From the NCBI GenBank assembly GCA_023228725.1, contig JALOAQ010000027.1, positions 1 through 27,251 on the forward strand: a DNA stretch of 27,251 bases. The letters run 5' to 3'. This document shows, piece by piece, positions 7,182-14,202 of the stretch. Under the pieces are notes generated by a model that saw nothing but the letters and a program-made list of their open reading frames with translations, did no database searches and had not been told where the DNA came from. Source of the DNA: Bacteroidales bacterium. GTDB taxonomy: Bacteria > Bacteroidota > Bacteroidia > Bacteroidales > ML635J-15. A program made the position numbers and the translations under genes. Every line of letters starts with the position of its first letter. Positions within the stretch are counted from its first letter, which is position 1.

Positions 7182-8182
7182 AAAAAATATTGATTTTTAT
7201 AAGTTTAAGTCTAATATTAGCTTTAAGTTTTTCTTGTAAAAATAAAAAAGCTAAAAATGAAGATAAAACAGAAGGCGAAAATAAACCTGAGTTAAAATAT
7301 AATAAAGACTCAGCTTCTGAAAATACAGCAGTTTTAGTTTTTGGCGAAGACGGCAGTGTAGAATATTTTGAAGGAAGTGAAGAAAAAGTTTTCCAAAAAA
7401 CTAAATCAGGATTAGAATATAGAATAATTACAAAATCTAAATCTAAAATTAGACCAAATATAGGTGATGTTATTTATATAAATATGACTTATAAAACTGA
7501 ATCTGATTCTATTCTGTTTAAATCTTCTGATATTGATAAGAATTTTAAAATGAGACTAAATATGCCTTTGCATAATGGGGCTAGTATAGAAGAAGCTTTT
7601 ATGTTAATGTCTGAGGGCGATTCAGCTATATTTAAAATTGATGCCTATAATTTTTTTACTTACACTCAAAAAAAAGTCAAACTTCCAAGTTATGTAAAAA
7701 AAGGCGACAAATTAATATTTAATATAAAATTGCTCGAAGTTCTGCCTGATTCAGAGTATGTTATGAAAAATCGTGAAATGTATTCCTATTATATAAATCA
7801 AGAAAACAGTCAAATTGAAAGGTATTTATTAAGTTTTGAATACCCTGTAATTAAAACAGAATCCGGTTTAAGAATTATGACAATTAAAAAAGGCACTGGC
7901 AATAAACCTAAAAATGGGCAAAAAGCAAGTATTCACTATACAGCTGGATTTATTGATGGCGGAATTTTTGATTCAAGTTTAGAAAGGAATCAAGTTTTTG
8001 AATTTGTGTTAGGAGAAAAACAAGTAATTGATGGTTTGGAAGAAGCTGTTTCAAAAATGAATATTGGAGAACATTCAATTATAATTATTCCTTTTAGATT
8101 GGCTTATGGTGAAGAAAAATATGGACTTATACCTCCTTTTTCAACTTTAGTTTTCGAAATAGATTTATTAGATGCAAAATAA
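7178..8182 (+). CDS. Two-domain FKBP-type PPIase lipoprotein (paralogue of preceding gene)
   Basis: A 334-residue protein starting at an ATGA overlap with the preceding stop, a sign of translational coupling. The signal peptide ends L-S-F-S-C20, followed by a Lys/Glu-rich linker of about 40 residues. The N-terminal FKBP-like region (SGLEYRIITKSKSK..., GDSAIFKI) aligns by eye with the first domain of the upstream paralogue and also lacks the AYG loop. The C-terminal FKBP domain has DGGIFDSS and LAYGEEKYG, then TLVFEIDLL. Here the F-D pair is kept but the active-site Trp is Leu (VIDGLEEA), the reverse of the upstream copy. The last 11 bases overlap nadD. Likely a periplasmic, membrane-anchored folding helper. 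Confidence 0.85.
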   Translation: MKKILIFISLSLILALSFSCKNKKAKNEDKTEGENKPELKYNKDSASENTAVLVFGEDGSVEYFEGSEEKVFQKTKSGLEYRIITKSKSKIRPNIGDVIYINMTYKTESDSILFKSSDIDKNFKMRLNMPLHNGASIEEAFMLMSEGDSAIFKIDAYNFFTYTQKKVKLPSYVKKGDKLIFNIKLLEVLPDSEYVMKNREMYSYYINQENSQIERYLLSFEYPVIKTESGLRIMTIKKGTGNKPKNGQKASIHYTAGFIDGGIFDSSLERNQVFEFVLGEKQVIDGLEEAVSKMNIGEHSIIIIPFRLAYGEEKYGLIPPFSTLVFEIDLLDAK

Positions 8183-8762
8183 AATAGAAATATTATTGTT
8201 TTTTGGCACATTTAATCCTATTCACAACGGACATTTGGCACTTGCTTCATATTTTACTGAATTTTGTGGAATACGCGAAGTTTGGTTTGTAATAACTCCT
8301 CAAAATCCATTCAAGCAAAATCAAATTCTTTTGGGTAATAGAGAAAGACAACACCTTGTAAATCTTGGCATTGGCGATTATCCAAAGTTTAGAGCCTCGG
8401 ATATAGAATTTAATTTACCAAAACCAAACTATACAGTAAATACTTTAGCTTATATAGGCGAAAAATTTCCTGATAAAAAGTTTAGTTTACTTATTGGCGG
8501 AGATAATTTAGAAACTTTTCATAAGTGGAAAAATTATAAAATTATTTTAGAAAATCATAAATTGTATGTTTATAAAAGACCAGGAGCAATAATACCTAAT
8601 CTTAATGATTTTGGAAATGCCGATATAGAAATTGTAGATGCACCAATGATGGAAATTTCCTCAAGTTTTATTAGAAAAGCAATAAAAGAATATAGAGATG
8701 TAAGGTATTTTATGCCCGAAAAAGTTTATAAATATATTAAAGATATGAGGTATTATTTGTAA
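8172..8762 (+). CDS. nadD: Nicotinate-nucleotide adenylyltransferase
   Basis: A 196-residue nucleotidyl transferase of the HxGH class. G12-T-F-N-P-I-H18-N-G-H21 is the ATP-binding signature, and I162-S-S-S-F-I-R168 near the C-terminus is the matching ISSTxIR motif. Between them lie F-V-I-T-P-Q-N-P-F-K and L-I-G-G-D-N-L, typical of NadD. The enzyme makes nicotinate adenine dinucleotide from nicotinate mononucleotide and ATP in NAD synthesis. Length is normal. It overlaps the FKBP gene upstream by 11 bases, so it is probably translated from the same operon messenger as nrnA and the lipoproteins. Confidence 0.93.
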   Translation: MQNKIEILLFFGTFNPIHNGHLALASYFTEFCGIREVWFVITPQNPFKQNQILLGNRERQHLVNLGIGDYPKFRASDIEFNLPKPNYTVNTLAYIGEKFPDKKFSLLIGGDNLETFHKWKNYKIILENHKLYVYKRPGAIIPNLNDFGNADIEIVDAPMMEISSSFIRKAIKEYRDVRYFMPEKVYKYIKDMRYYL

Positions 8763-8788
8763 AATTAAATTATGGAAATTAAAATGTA

Positions 8789-9679
8789 ATGGCTCATTCT
8801 CACGGACATATAAATAGAAATAAATTAGGCTATTGGGCTGCTGGAATTTCAATTGTTATAAACATTCTTTTATTTGGATTAAAATATTGGGCTGGTTTAG
8901 TAACTGGTTCAATCGCAATTCTTGCTGATGCTTGGCATAGCTTAACAGACTCTATTAGCTCAATTGTGGTTGTTATAGCTATATTTTTATCTTCGCGAAA
9001 AGCAGATGAAAAACACCCCTTTGGACATGGACGTTGGGAGCAAATTGCAGCTTTATTTATAGGTTTTATTTTAGCTATTGTTGCTTGGGATTTTTTAAGT
9101 TCCTCTATTAAATTATTTGGTGAACATAAATCTGTGCATTATGGCAAAATTGCAATAATTGCTACTGTAATTTCTATTTTAGTAAAAGAAGCTTTGGCAC
9201 AATATACTTTTTATATAGCAAGAAAAACTAAAAACCTGTCTTTAAAAGCTGATGCCTGGCATCATAGGTCAGATGCGCTTTCGTCTGTAGTTGTTTTGGC
9301 AGGAATAGCTGTGGCGAAATATTTTTGGTGGATAGATTCTGTGTTAGGAATAATAATTTCTTTAATGTTATTTTATGCAACTTTTGAAATTATTAAAGAA
9401 GCAATAAGCAAATTACTTGGCGAAGAAGCTAGCGACGATTTAATAAATAAAGTAAAGGAAATAATTTCTAAAAATTACATTCACGATGTTGAAGCTCATC
9501 ACTTTCATATTCATAATTACTCAACACACCAAGAGCTTACTTTTCATATAAAATTAAATCCAGATTACAATATTGCAGAAGCACATAAAATAGCAAGTGC
9601 AATAGAAAAAGATATTTTAAACGAGATGAATATTCATACAACAATACATATTGAGCCTTTGGACTATAAATGTGAATAA
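8789..9679 (+). CDS. Cation diffusion facilitator (CDF) metal exporter
   Basis: A 296-residue membrane protein with about six transmembrane helices and a C-terminal cytoplasmic metal-binding domain. The transport site is H50-S-L-T-D54 in TM2 and H159-H-R-S-D163 in TM5, the H/DxxxD pairs of the CDF family; His in the first position fits zinc-type members. HPFGHGRWE (77-85) is the usual loop after TM2. The C-terminal region has the His-rich VEAHHFHIHNY and the final IHTTIHIEP. The N-terminus MAHSHGHI is also His-rich. It probably exports Zn2+ or a similar divalent ion using proton exchange; the metal cannot be decided here. It starts 26 bases after nadD and ends three bases before a convergent gene. 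Confidence 0.9.
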   Translation: MAHSHGHINRNKLGYWAAGISIVINILLFGLKYWAGLVTGSIAILADAWHSLTDSISSIVVVIAIFLSSRKADEKHPFGHGRWEQIAALFIGFILAIVAWDFLSSSIKLFGEHKSVHYGKIAIIATVISILVKEALAQYTFYIARKTKNLSLKADAWHHRSDALSSVVVLAGIAVAKYFWWIDSVLGIIISLMLFYATFEIIKEAISKLLGEEASDDLINKVKEIISKNYIHDVEAHHFHIHNYSTHQELTFHIKLNPDYNIAEAHKIASAIEKDILNEMNIHTTIHIEPLDYKCE

Positions 9680-9690
9680 TTTTTATTCAC
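9672..9690. terminator. Hairpin between convergent genes
   Basis: GTGAATAA (9672-9679), loop TTT, TTATTCAC (9683-9690) is a perfect 8-bp palindrome that overlaps both stop codons of the convergent CDF and LuxE-like genes. It is AT-rich and short of a U-tract, so it may be only a weak bidirectional terminator. Confidence 0.45.
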
Positions 9691-10675
9691 TTATCATTAA
9701 ATTGCAGCCTCTGATTTCGCTTACATCAAATCTGCCTGAAACTTCAAAATTTCCGTTTGTAAAAACAGAACCTAAATCGCTTGTTTCAATAAAACAGCAG
9801 GAGTTGATATTTGCTAAATCGATAATATTTAAAGCTCCTTTGCCATTTGGTTTTACAGATAATGCATCGTAAGGGTCGCGGATTAAAACCCTCATTTGTG
9901 GAGGACATTCAAAAATTCCATCTTTTTTTGAATAAGCTTGCGATAAAAGTTCTGTCATCCCATATTCAGAATGAATATTTTCGCAAGAAAAAGCTGTTTT
10001 CAAAATTTTATGAAGCTCGTAGCGGGTAATTTCTTTTCTTCTTCCTTTCATTCCACCGGTTTCCATAACAATTCCATGATTTAAGTTTAATTTGTATTCT
10101 TCTGCAAAATCTAAAAGAGCAAAACTTACACCTAATAAAATATATTTTTGGGATTTTTTTTCTAAACTTAAAATAGTATCCTGCAAGTCTTGATATTGGT
10201 TTAAGAAAAATCCACTTTCCTTATTATTAGATAAATTTATTAAATCTCTAAGCATATAAATTAAACTCGAACCGCTTCTCTCCAAATATGAAGGCAGTAA
10301 TGCTAAAATTACATACTCGTTGGGCGAGGAATAAAAATATTCAAAGTTTTTAATAAAAGATTTTTTATAAATCTCTATATCTGAAATATAATGTGATGAG
10401 GGAGTTGATCCTGTTGTTGAACTTGAAGTGAAAATAATGTCGAAATTTTTACTTTTTGTGATAATTTTATGTGTTTTAAAAAATGATATAGGTAAAAATG
10501 GAATTTCACTTGTATTATTAACTTTTTCAGGTTTAATTTTTAAAAAATTACAATATTGTTTATAAATCTCGTTGTTTTTATATTGATATTTAAAGGCAGT
10601 CAAGCAAAGCTCAATAAATTCGTTTTCCGTTTTAATATCAAAAATTTGCTCAGTATATTTTTTGTAATTTAACAT
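9683..10675 (-). CDS. LuxE/PaaK-like acyl-activating enzyme
   Basis: A 330-residue protein from the ATG at 10675. The frame is open to a TTG at 10687, but that codon lies inside a -7 promoter box, so the ATG is preferred. The motif TSSSTTGSTPSS is the ATP/phosphate-binding loop of the adenylate-forming (ANL) superfamily. M-E-T-G-G-M-K-G-R-R-K-E-I-T-R and S-E-Y-G-M-T-E-L are typical of the LuxE acyl-protein synthetase branch. Such enzymes activate a carboxylic acid with ATP and pass it to a thiol. No luciferase, LuxC reductase or acyl carrier gene is nearby, so the substrate is unknown and a bioluminescence role is unlikely. In Bacteroidota similar orphan LuxE-like genes are usually annotated only as acyltransferase. 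The final part lacks the large C-terminal ANL lid seen in full-length PaaK. Confidence 0.8.
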   Translation of the reverse strand: MLNYKKYTEQIFDIKTENEFIELCLTAFKYQYKNNEIYKQYCNFLKIKPEKVNNTSEIPFLPISFFKTHKIITKSKNFDIIFTSSSTTGSTPSSHYISDIEIYKKSFIKNFEYFYSSPNEYVILALLPSYLERSGSSLIYMLRDLINLSNNKESGFFLNQYQDLQDTILSLEKKSQKYILLGVSFALLDFAEEYKLNLNHGIVMETGGMKGRRKEITRYELHKILKTAFSCENIHSEYGMTELLSQAYSKKDGIFECPPQMRVLIRDPYDALSVKPNGKGALNIIDLANINSCCFIETSDLGSVFTNGNFEVSGRFDVSEIRGCNLMISE

Positions 10676-10684
10676 TTGGTTTTG

Positions 10685-10692
10685 CAAAAATA
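10685..10692 (-). promoter_or_regulatory. -7 box of the LuxE-like gene
   Basis: The minus strand reads TATTTTTG immediately downstream of the T-tract of the preceding terminator and 9 bases before the ATG at 10675. It overlaps the alternative TTG start and so argues for the ATG. No clear -33 element is visible because that position falls inside the terminator stem. Confidence 0.45.
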
Positions 10693-10718
10693 AAAAAAAA
10701 GAGGCAGTTAAAGCCTCT
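10691..10718 (-). terminator. Intrinsic terminator of the 10739-11539 gene
   Basis: On the minus strand AGAGGC, a seven-base loop and GCCTCT form a 6-bp GC-containing stem followed by nine T residues. It sits 20 bases past the stop of the upstream minus-strand gene and just before the LuxE-like gene, separating the two transcripts. This is the most classical terminator in the window. Confidence 0.88.
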
Positions 10719-10738
10719 GGAAATATTTTTTTATAAAT

Positions 10739-11539
10739 TTATTTTTTTCTAATTAAAACATATTCATTATCATAGTTTAAAAAATATGTTCCTTTTTTTA
10801 ATTCAGCAAGATTTATGGTTTTACCTTGTCCGGCAATTAATTCTGCTCCATATTCATCGATTATTGCATAACGCGTGAAGTCTGAAAATTCTATTTCTTT
10901 TTTAACTTTATTGATATTGGTTTTTATTTTTATATTTTCTCTCTCAACATTGAATATCATTTCGTTAGAGTAAAATTTTTTATATTTATCGTCCATTTGG
11001 TAAATTCTAAATTTGTTTTCGCCGTTAAAAGGATAAACTTTTACAGAATATTCATTATTTTGTGGACCACCTTCTCCGGGTATTTTTTTGATTTCATTCC
11101 ATTTTCCCCACCTAAATTCTTCAACATGAAAAACAAGTTTTCCCGATTCGTTTTCAGTTTTAAAAACTAAATTATTATTCATTGTTAGCTCAGTGTCAGT
11201 AATTTTAAAAGTGCTAAGTGGTTTTAGTACTTCAGGATTTATTAATTTAGGATAGCAATTTTCATGGTGTTTTATTATAATTTTAAAATCTTGCCCAAAT
11301 TTTAGTCCAAGATAATCCAAATAAATTCCAAAAGTGCTAGAATTAATTACATCATCGTAAAGTTTTCCATTTACCCTAATTTCATAGGCGCAATATTCTT
11401 GATTTTCATCAATAATTGGGTTAAGAAAATACAAGTTTTTGCCTTGATAAATACCGCTTAATACCATTTCGTTTGCACTTGCTAAACTTGAGAAAAATAT
11501 AAGGCAAAATATTATGAACAATGTGGAGAGTGTTTTCAT
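10739..11539 (-). CDS. Exported protein of unknown function with T9SS-like C-terminal segment
   Basis: A 266-residue protein from the ATG at 11539; the frame extends to a TTG at 11557 but the ATG gives a clean signal peptide (MKTLSTLF..., cleavage after SLASA). The promoter match at 11596-11566 fits this start. No enzyme motif is recognised. The middle contains STFKITDTELTMNNN and EEFRWGKWNEIKKI, suggestive of beta-sandwich (Ig/fibronectin-like) strands. The last ~50 residues (TRYAIIDEYGAELIAGQGK, then INLAELKKGTYFLNY and a basic tail RKK) resemble the strand pattern of type IX secretion C-terminal sorting domains, where 'x-x-G-x-Y-x-L' near the end is usual. Similar proteins are, as far as I recall, widespread but uncharacterised in Bacteroidota. 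It has its own promoter and terminator, so it is probably monocistronic. Confidence 0.72.
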   Translation of the reverse strand: MKTLSTLFIIFCLIFFSSLASANEMVLSGIYQGKNLYFLNPIIDENQEYCAYEIRVNGKLYDDVINSSTFGIYLDYLGLKFGQDFKIIIKHHENCYPKLINPEVLKPLSTFKITDTELTMNNNLVFKTENESGKLVFHVEEFRWGKWNEIKKIPGEGGPQNNEYSVKVYPFNGENKFRIYQMDDKYKKFYSNEMIFNVERENIKIKTNINKVKKEIEFSDFTRYAIIDEYGAELIAGQGKTINLAELKKGTYFLNYDNEYVLIRKK

Positions 11540-11565
11540 AATGAAAATTATTAACAATTTATCAA

Positions 11566-11596
11566 CAAATATACTTTAAAAAAAATTATTTCCAAA
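11566..11596 (-). promoter_or_regulatory. Bacteroidota-type promoter of the exported-protein gene
   Basis: The minus strand has TTTG (11596-11593), 19 bases, then TATATTTG (11573-11566), matching the TTTG-N19-21-TAnnTTTG consensus. The implied transcript start near 11561 leaves a leader of about 20 bases before the ATG at 11539. Confidence 0.7.
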
Positions 11597-11770
11597 TATT
11601 TTTCCATTTATTTTTCATTTTTATTGTTATTTTTCGTTTTTAGCACAAAATCACTTTACTTTTTACTTAAAATGGGGAATTATTTTTATTATTAATCCCA
11701 AATTTCTATAATTGTTGAAATTTTTGTTTACAAGATTTTTTTTTATTATAAAAAAATGATTTACAAATGT

Positions 11771-11778
11771 TATTTTTG
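11771..11778 (+). promoter_or_regulatory. -7 box of the YwqK-repeat gene
   Basis: TATTTTTG lies 29 bases before the ATG at 11808. No -33 TTG is seen at 17-23 bases upstream, so only half of the consensus is met. Confidence 0.45.
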
Positions 11779-11807
11779 TATGTTAAGAAATTTCTAAATT
11801 ATAATTT

Positions 11808-13604
11808 ATGAAAAAAGCTGTTTTATCTTTTATTATTTTGCTAAATTTTGCTTTATATTCTCAAGAATATAGCGATTATGTTTTGAATTATCAAAATGGG
11901 AATAAAAAAGAAGAGGGTGTTTTACATTTAGGTTTGAAAGATGGTACTTGGAAATATTATTCGCCTGATGGAAAAATAATGGCAGAAGTTGATTTTTACA
12001 AGGATATGCTTCATGGTGCAAATATTGTGTATTATCCTGACGGAAAAGTGAAAGAAGAGTATAATTATTGGGCAAATGAGCGTCATGGTAGTTTTTATGA
12101 AAATTATAAAAATGGAAAACCTTCGCTAAAAGGCTTTTATCATAGTAATTTAAAAGATAGTATTTGGCAAACTTATTACGAAAATGGCAATCTTCAAACT
12201 GAAGTTTTGTATAAAAAAGGTTTATTTATTAAAGTGTTAAATAATTATGACTTAACTGGCAAACAAACAGTTAAAGATGGTAATGGTTTGATGACAAATT
12301 ATTTTTCTAATTTAAAAATCCAATCACAGGGCAATTTAGAAGATGGTTTAGAGCAAGGTTTATGGACTTTTTACCACGAAAATGGCTTAAAAGCTTCTGA
12401 GGGAAATTTTGATAAAGCTAAGCAAGTAGGAAAATGGGAAGAATGGTATGAAAGTGGAAAGAAAAAAAGCGAATTAAATTACGAAACAGGTTTAAATATT
12501 TATTGGTATGAATCTGGGAATAAAGAAATGGAAGGAAGTCTGATTAATTCTAAACGAGAAAATACTTGGACATATTGGTATGCTAACGGGCAGGTTAGGA
12601 GTGTAAATAATTATGTGAATGATTTAAGGCATGGTTTGCAAACTAAATATTATGAAAATGGAAATAAACAAAGTGAGATTTATTATAAAAATGGATTAAA
12701 GGACGGAGAGGCATATTTTTGGTTTGAAGATGGTAAAAAAGATATTGACGGAAATTTTAAAAATGATTTACAAGATGGTTTGTGGACTTATTGGAGAACT
12801 GATGGCAGTAAAGGAAATGAGGGTAATTTTGTTAAAGGAAAAATGGAAGGAAGATGGAATTTTTGGTATGCAAACGGAAATTTGTGGAAAGAAGTTGATT
12901 ATGCAGCAGGAATAAAAGATGGTGTTTGGAATATTTATTTTGAAAATGGAAATAAATTTAGAGAAGGTAATTTTGAAAATGATTATGAAAATGGCTTGTG
13001 GAAAGAGTGGTATGAAGATGGAGTTTTGGCAATGCAGGGTGAATATGATTTAGGCGTTATGGTAGGTAATTGGAAAACTTGGCACGAAAATGGAAATAAA
13101 AAATCAGAAGTGGAATATAAAAATGGAATTCTATCTGGGAAAAATTATTTCTGGTATCCAAATGGAAAAAAGCAAATGGAAGAAAATTATAAAATAATAA
13201 AAGTAAAATCAACTGATGATTTTAGTGTAAAAGAAAAATCAAGCTCGGTTTTGCATGGGGTTTATAAAACTTACAATATTAGAGGAAATGAAATAATCTC
13301 TGGTGTTTATTATGAAGGAAAACGTAATGGAAAGTTTGTTTATAATAATAATAACGGGCATACAGTAAAAATTGAAATTTATAAAATGGATAAACCTGAT
13401 GGAAAATGGCAGACTTTTTATGATTTTGGACCAATTGAATCAGAAGTTATTTATAAAAATGGAGTTAAAGAAGGCAAGTCAACTTATTATGACCAAAGAG
13501 GGAATATAACTTTTCAAGCAATGTTTAGGGCTGGCAGACAAACTGATATAATTGTTGATGATAACCCGAGTTTACCACAAAATAAAAACCAACCTAGAAG
13601 ATGA
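11808..13604 (+). CDS. Secreted MORN-variant (YwqK-type) repeat protein
   Basis: A 598-residue protein. The signal peptide (MKKAVLSFIILLNFALYSQ) is followed by about twenty repeats of roughly 23 residues with the core W-x-x-(W/Y)-Y-x-(N/D/S)-G-x-x-x-x-E-x-x-(Y/F)-x-x-G-x-x-x-G. Clear copies begin YYENGNLQTE, YHENGLKASE, YANGNLWKEV, YFENGNKFRE and HENGNKKSEV. This is the MORN-variant repeat found in YwqK-family proteins, which form long beta-hairpin stacks. The spacing is regular except for a contracted unit near ETGLNIYWYESG, a degenerate stretch around residues 140-170 and an insertion after PNGKKQMEENY (about residues 460-485). The tail is Asn/Pro/Gln/Arg-rich. Although such proteins are often labelled 'antitoxin', nothing here supports that; the signal peptide points to a surface or periplasmic role. 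It overlaps the next gene by ATGA. Confidence 0.88.
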   Translation: MKKAVLSFIILLNFALYSQEYSDYVLNYQNGNKKEEGVLHLGLKDGTWKYYSPDGKIMAEVDFYKDMLHGANIVYYPDGKVKEEYNYWANERHGSFYENYKNGKPSLKGFYHSNLKDSIWQTYYENGNLQTEVLYKKGLFIKVLNNYDLTGKQTVKDGNGLMTNYFSNLKIQSQGNLEDGLEQGLWTFYHENGLKASEGNFDKAKQVGKWEEWYESGKKKSELNYETGLNIYWYESGNKEMEGSLINSKRENTWTYWYANGQVRSVNNYVNDLRHGLQTKYYENGNKQSEIYYKNGLKDGEAYFWFEDGKKDIDGNFKNDLQDGLWTYWRTDGSKGNEGNFVKGKMEGRWNFWYANGNLWKEVDYAAGIKDGVWNIYFENGNKFREGNFENDYENGLWKEWYEDGVLAMQGEYDLGVMVGNWKTWHENGNKKSEVEYKNGILSGKNYFWYPNGKKQMEENYKIIKVKSTDDFSVKEKSSSVLHGVYKTYNIRGNEIISGVYYEGKRNGKFVYNNNNGHTVKIEIYKMDKPDGKWQTFYDFGPIESEVIYKNGVKEGKSTYYDQRGNITFQAMFRAGRQTDIIVDDNPSLPQNKNQPRR

Positions 13605-14188
13605 TTAGAACATTATTTTGTAGTTTATTAATTTTTATAGTTTTAAATCTTTCTTCTCAAGAGTCTAAAGAGAATAAAAGTTTATATAGTGGGGCTATGC
13701 TGTTTTTTCAACCTGGTTTTTTAACTGCTGAAAATAATTATCAAGAAATAAATTCTTATAGTTCAGGTATTGGCGGAATACTTAGACTTTATGCTGGTAA
13801 TCATTTTACTTATGGACTCCATGGAGGAAATAATAAGGCTGTTTATAAATCTGCAAATTCAGAAAATTCTTATATTAGTTTCGGTTATGGTGGTGCTTTT
13901 GTAGGATTTACAGCAAGAAAGGATAAACTAAGATTTTGCTCTTCGCTTGGCTTAGGACTAGGGAAAATTAGAAATTTGCATATAGAAAATCAAACAGAAA
14001 CTGTTTTAAATCTAGCAGAAATATATTTTTACAGAGGTTTTTCTTTAAATCCTTTAATAAGTTTAGATTATTATTTAACAGAAAAAATTGCACTTACTAC
14101 TCAGCTAATGACAATTATTGCTTTTTATAACAAAAATGATTTGTATTTTTGCCCCACTTTTCAAATAGGAATTTTATTTAACAGATAA
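13601..14188 (+). CDS. Exported protein, possible small outer-membrane beta-barrel
   Basis: A 195-residue protein with a signal peptide (MIRTLFCSLLIFIVLNLSSQ). The mature sequence alternates Gly-rich turns with aromatic, amphipathic strands (SGIGGILRLYAG, YISFGYGGAFVGF, CSSLGLGLGKI, LTTQLMTIIAFY) and ends PTFQIGILFNR, a terminal strand like that of outer-membrane barrels, though Phe is not the last residue. The pattern suggests an eight-strand barrel, but no specific family is recognised. The start codon overlaps the stop of the secreted repeat protein (ATGA), so the two products are probably made together and may act together at the cell surface. A TATTTTTG box inside its end (14144-14151) may be an internal promoter for glyS. 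Confidence 0.65.
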   Translation: MIRTLFCSLLIFIVLNLSSQESKENKSLYSGAMLFFQPGFLTAENNYQEINSYSSGIGGILRLYAGNHFTYGLHGGNNKAVYKSANSENSYISFGYGGAFVGFTARKDKLRFCSSLGLGLGKIRNLHIENQTETVLNLAEIYFYRGFSLNPLISLDYYLTEKIALTTQLMTIIAFYNKNDLYFCPTFQIGILFNR

Positions 14189-14202
14189 ATTATATAGGAA
14201 TA

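Larger units (their letters stand above)
11558..11807. other. 250-bp intergenic region with divergent promoters
   Basis: No gene is visible. It holds a minus-strand promoter (11596-11566) for the exported protein and a plus-strand -7 box (11771-11778) for the repeat protein. The rest is T-rich sequence without a convincing hairpin. Confidence 0.65.

Noticed and set aside
10676..10687. TTG start for the LuxE-like gene
   Set aside because: The TTG is part of a TATTTTTG promoter box; the ATG at 10675 is four codons inside.
11540..11557. TTG start for the exported protein
   Set aside because: The ATG at 11539 gives a standard signal peptide and suits the promoter spacing.
11673..11700. Imperfect GGGA...TCCC inverted sequence in the divergent gap
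   Set aside because: It needs a bulge, is mainly A/T and lies upstream of both genes where no transcript should end.
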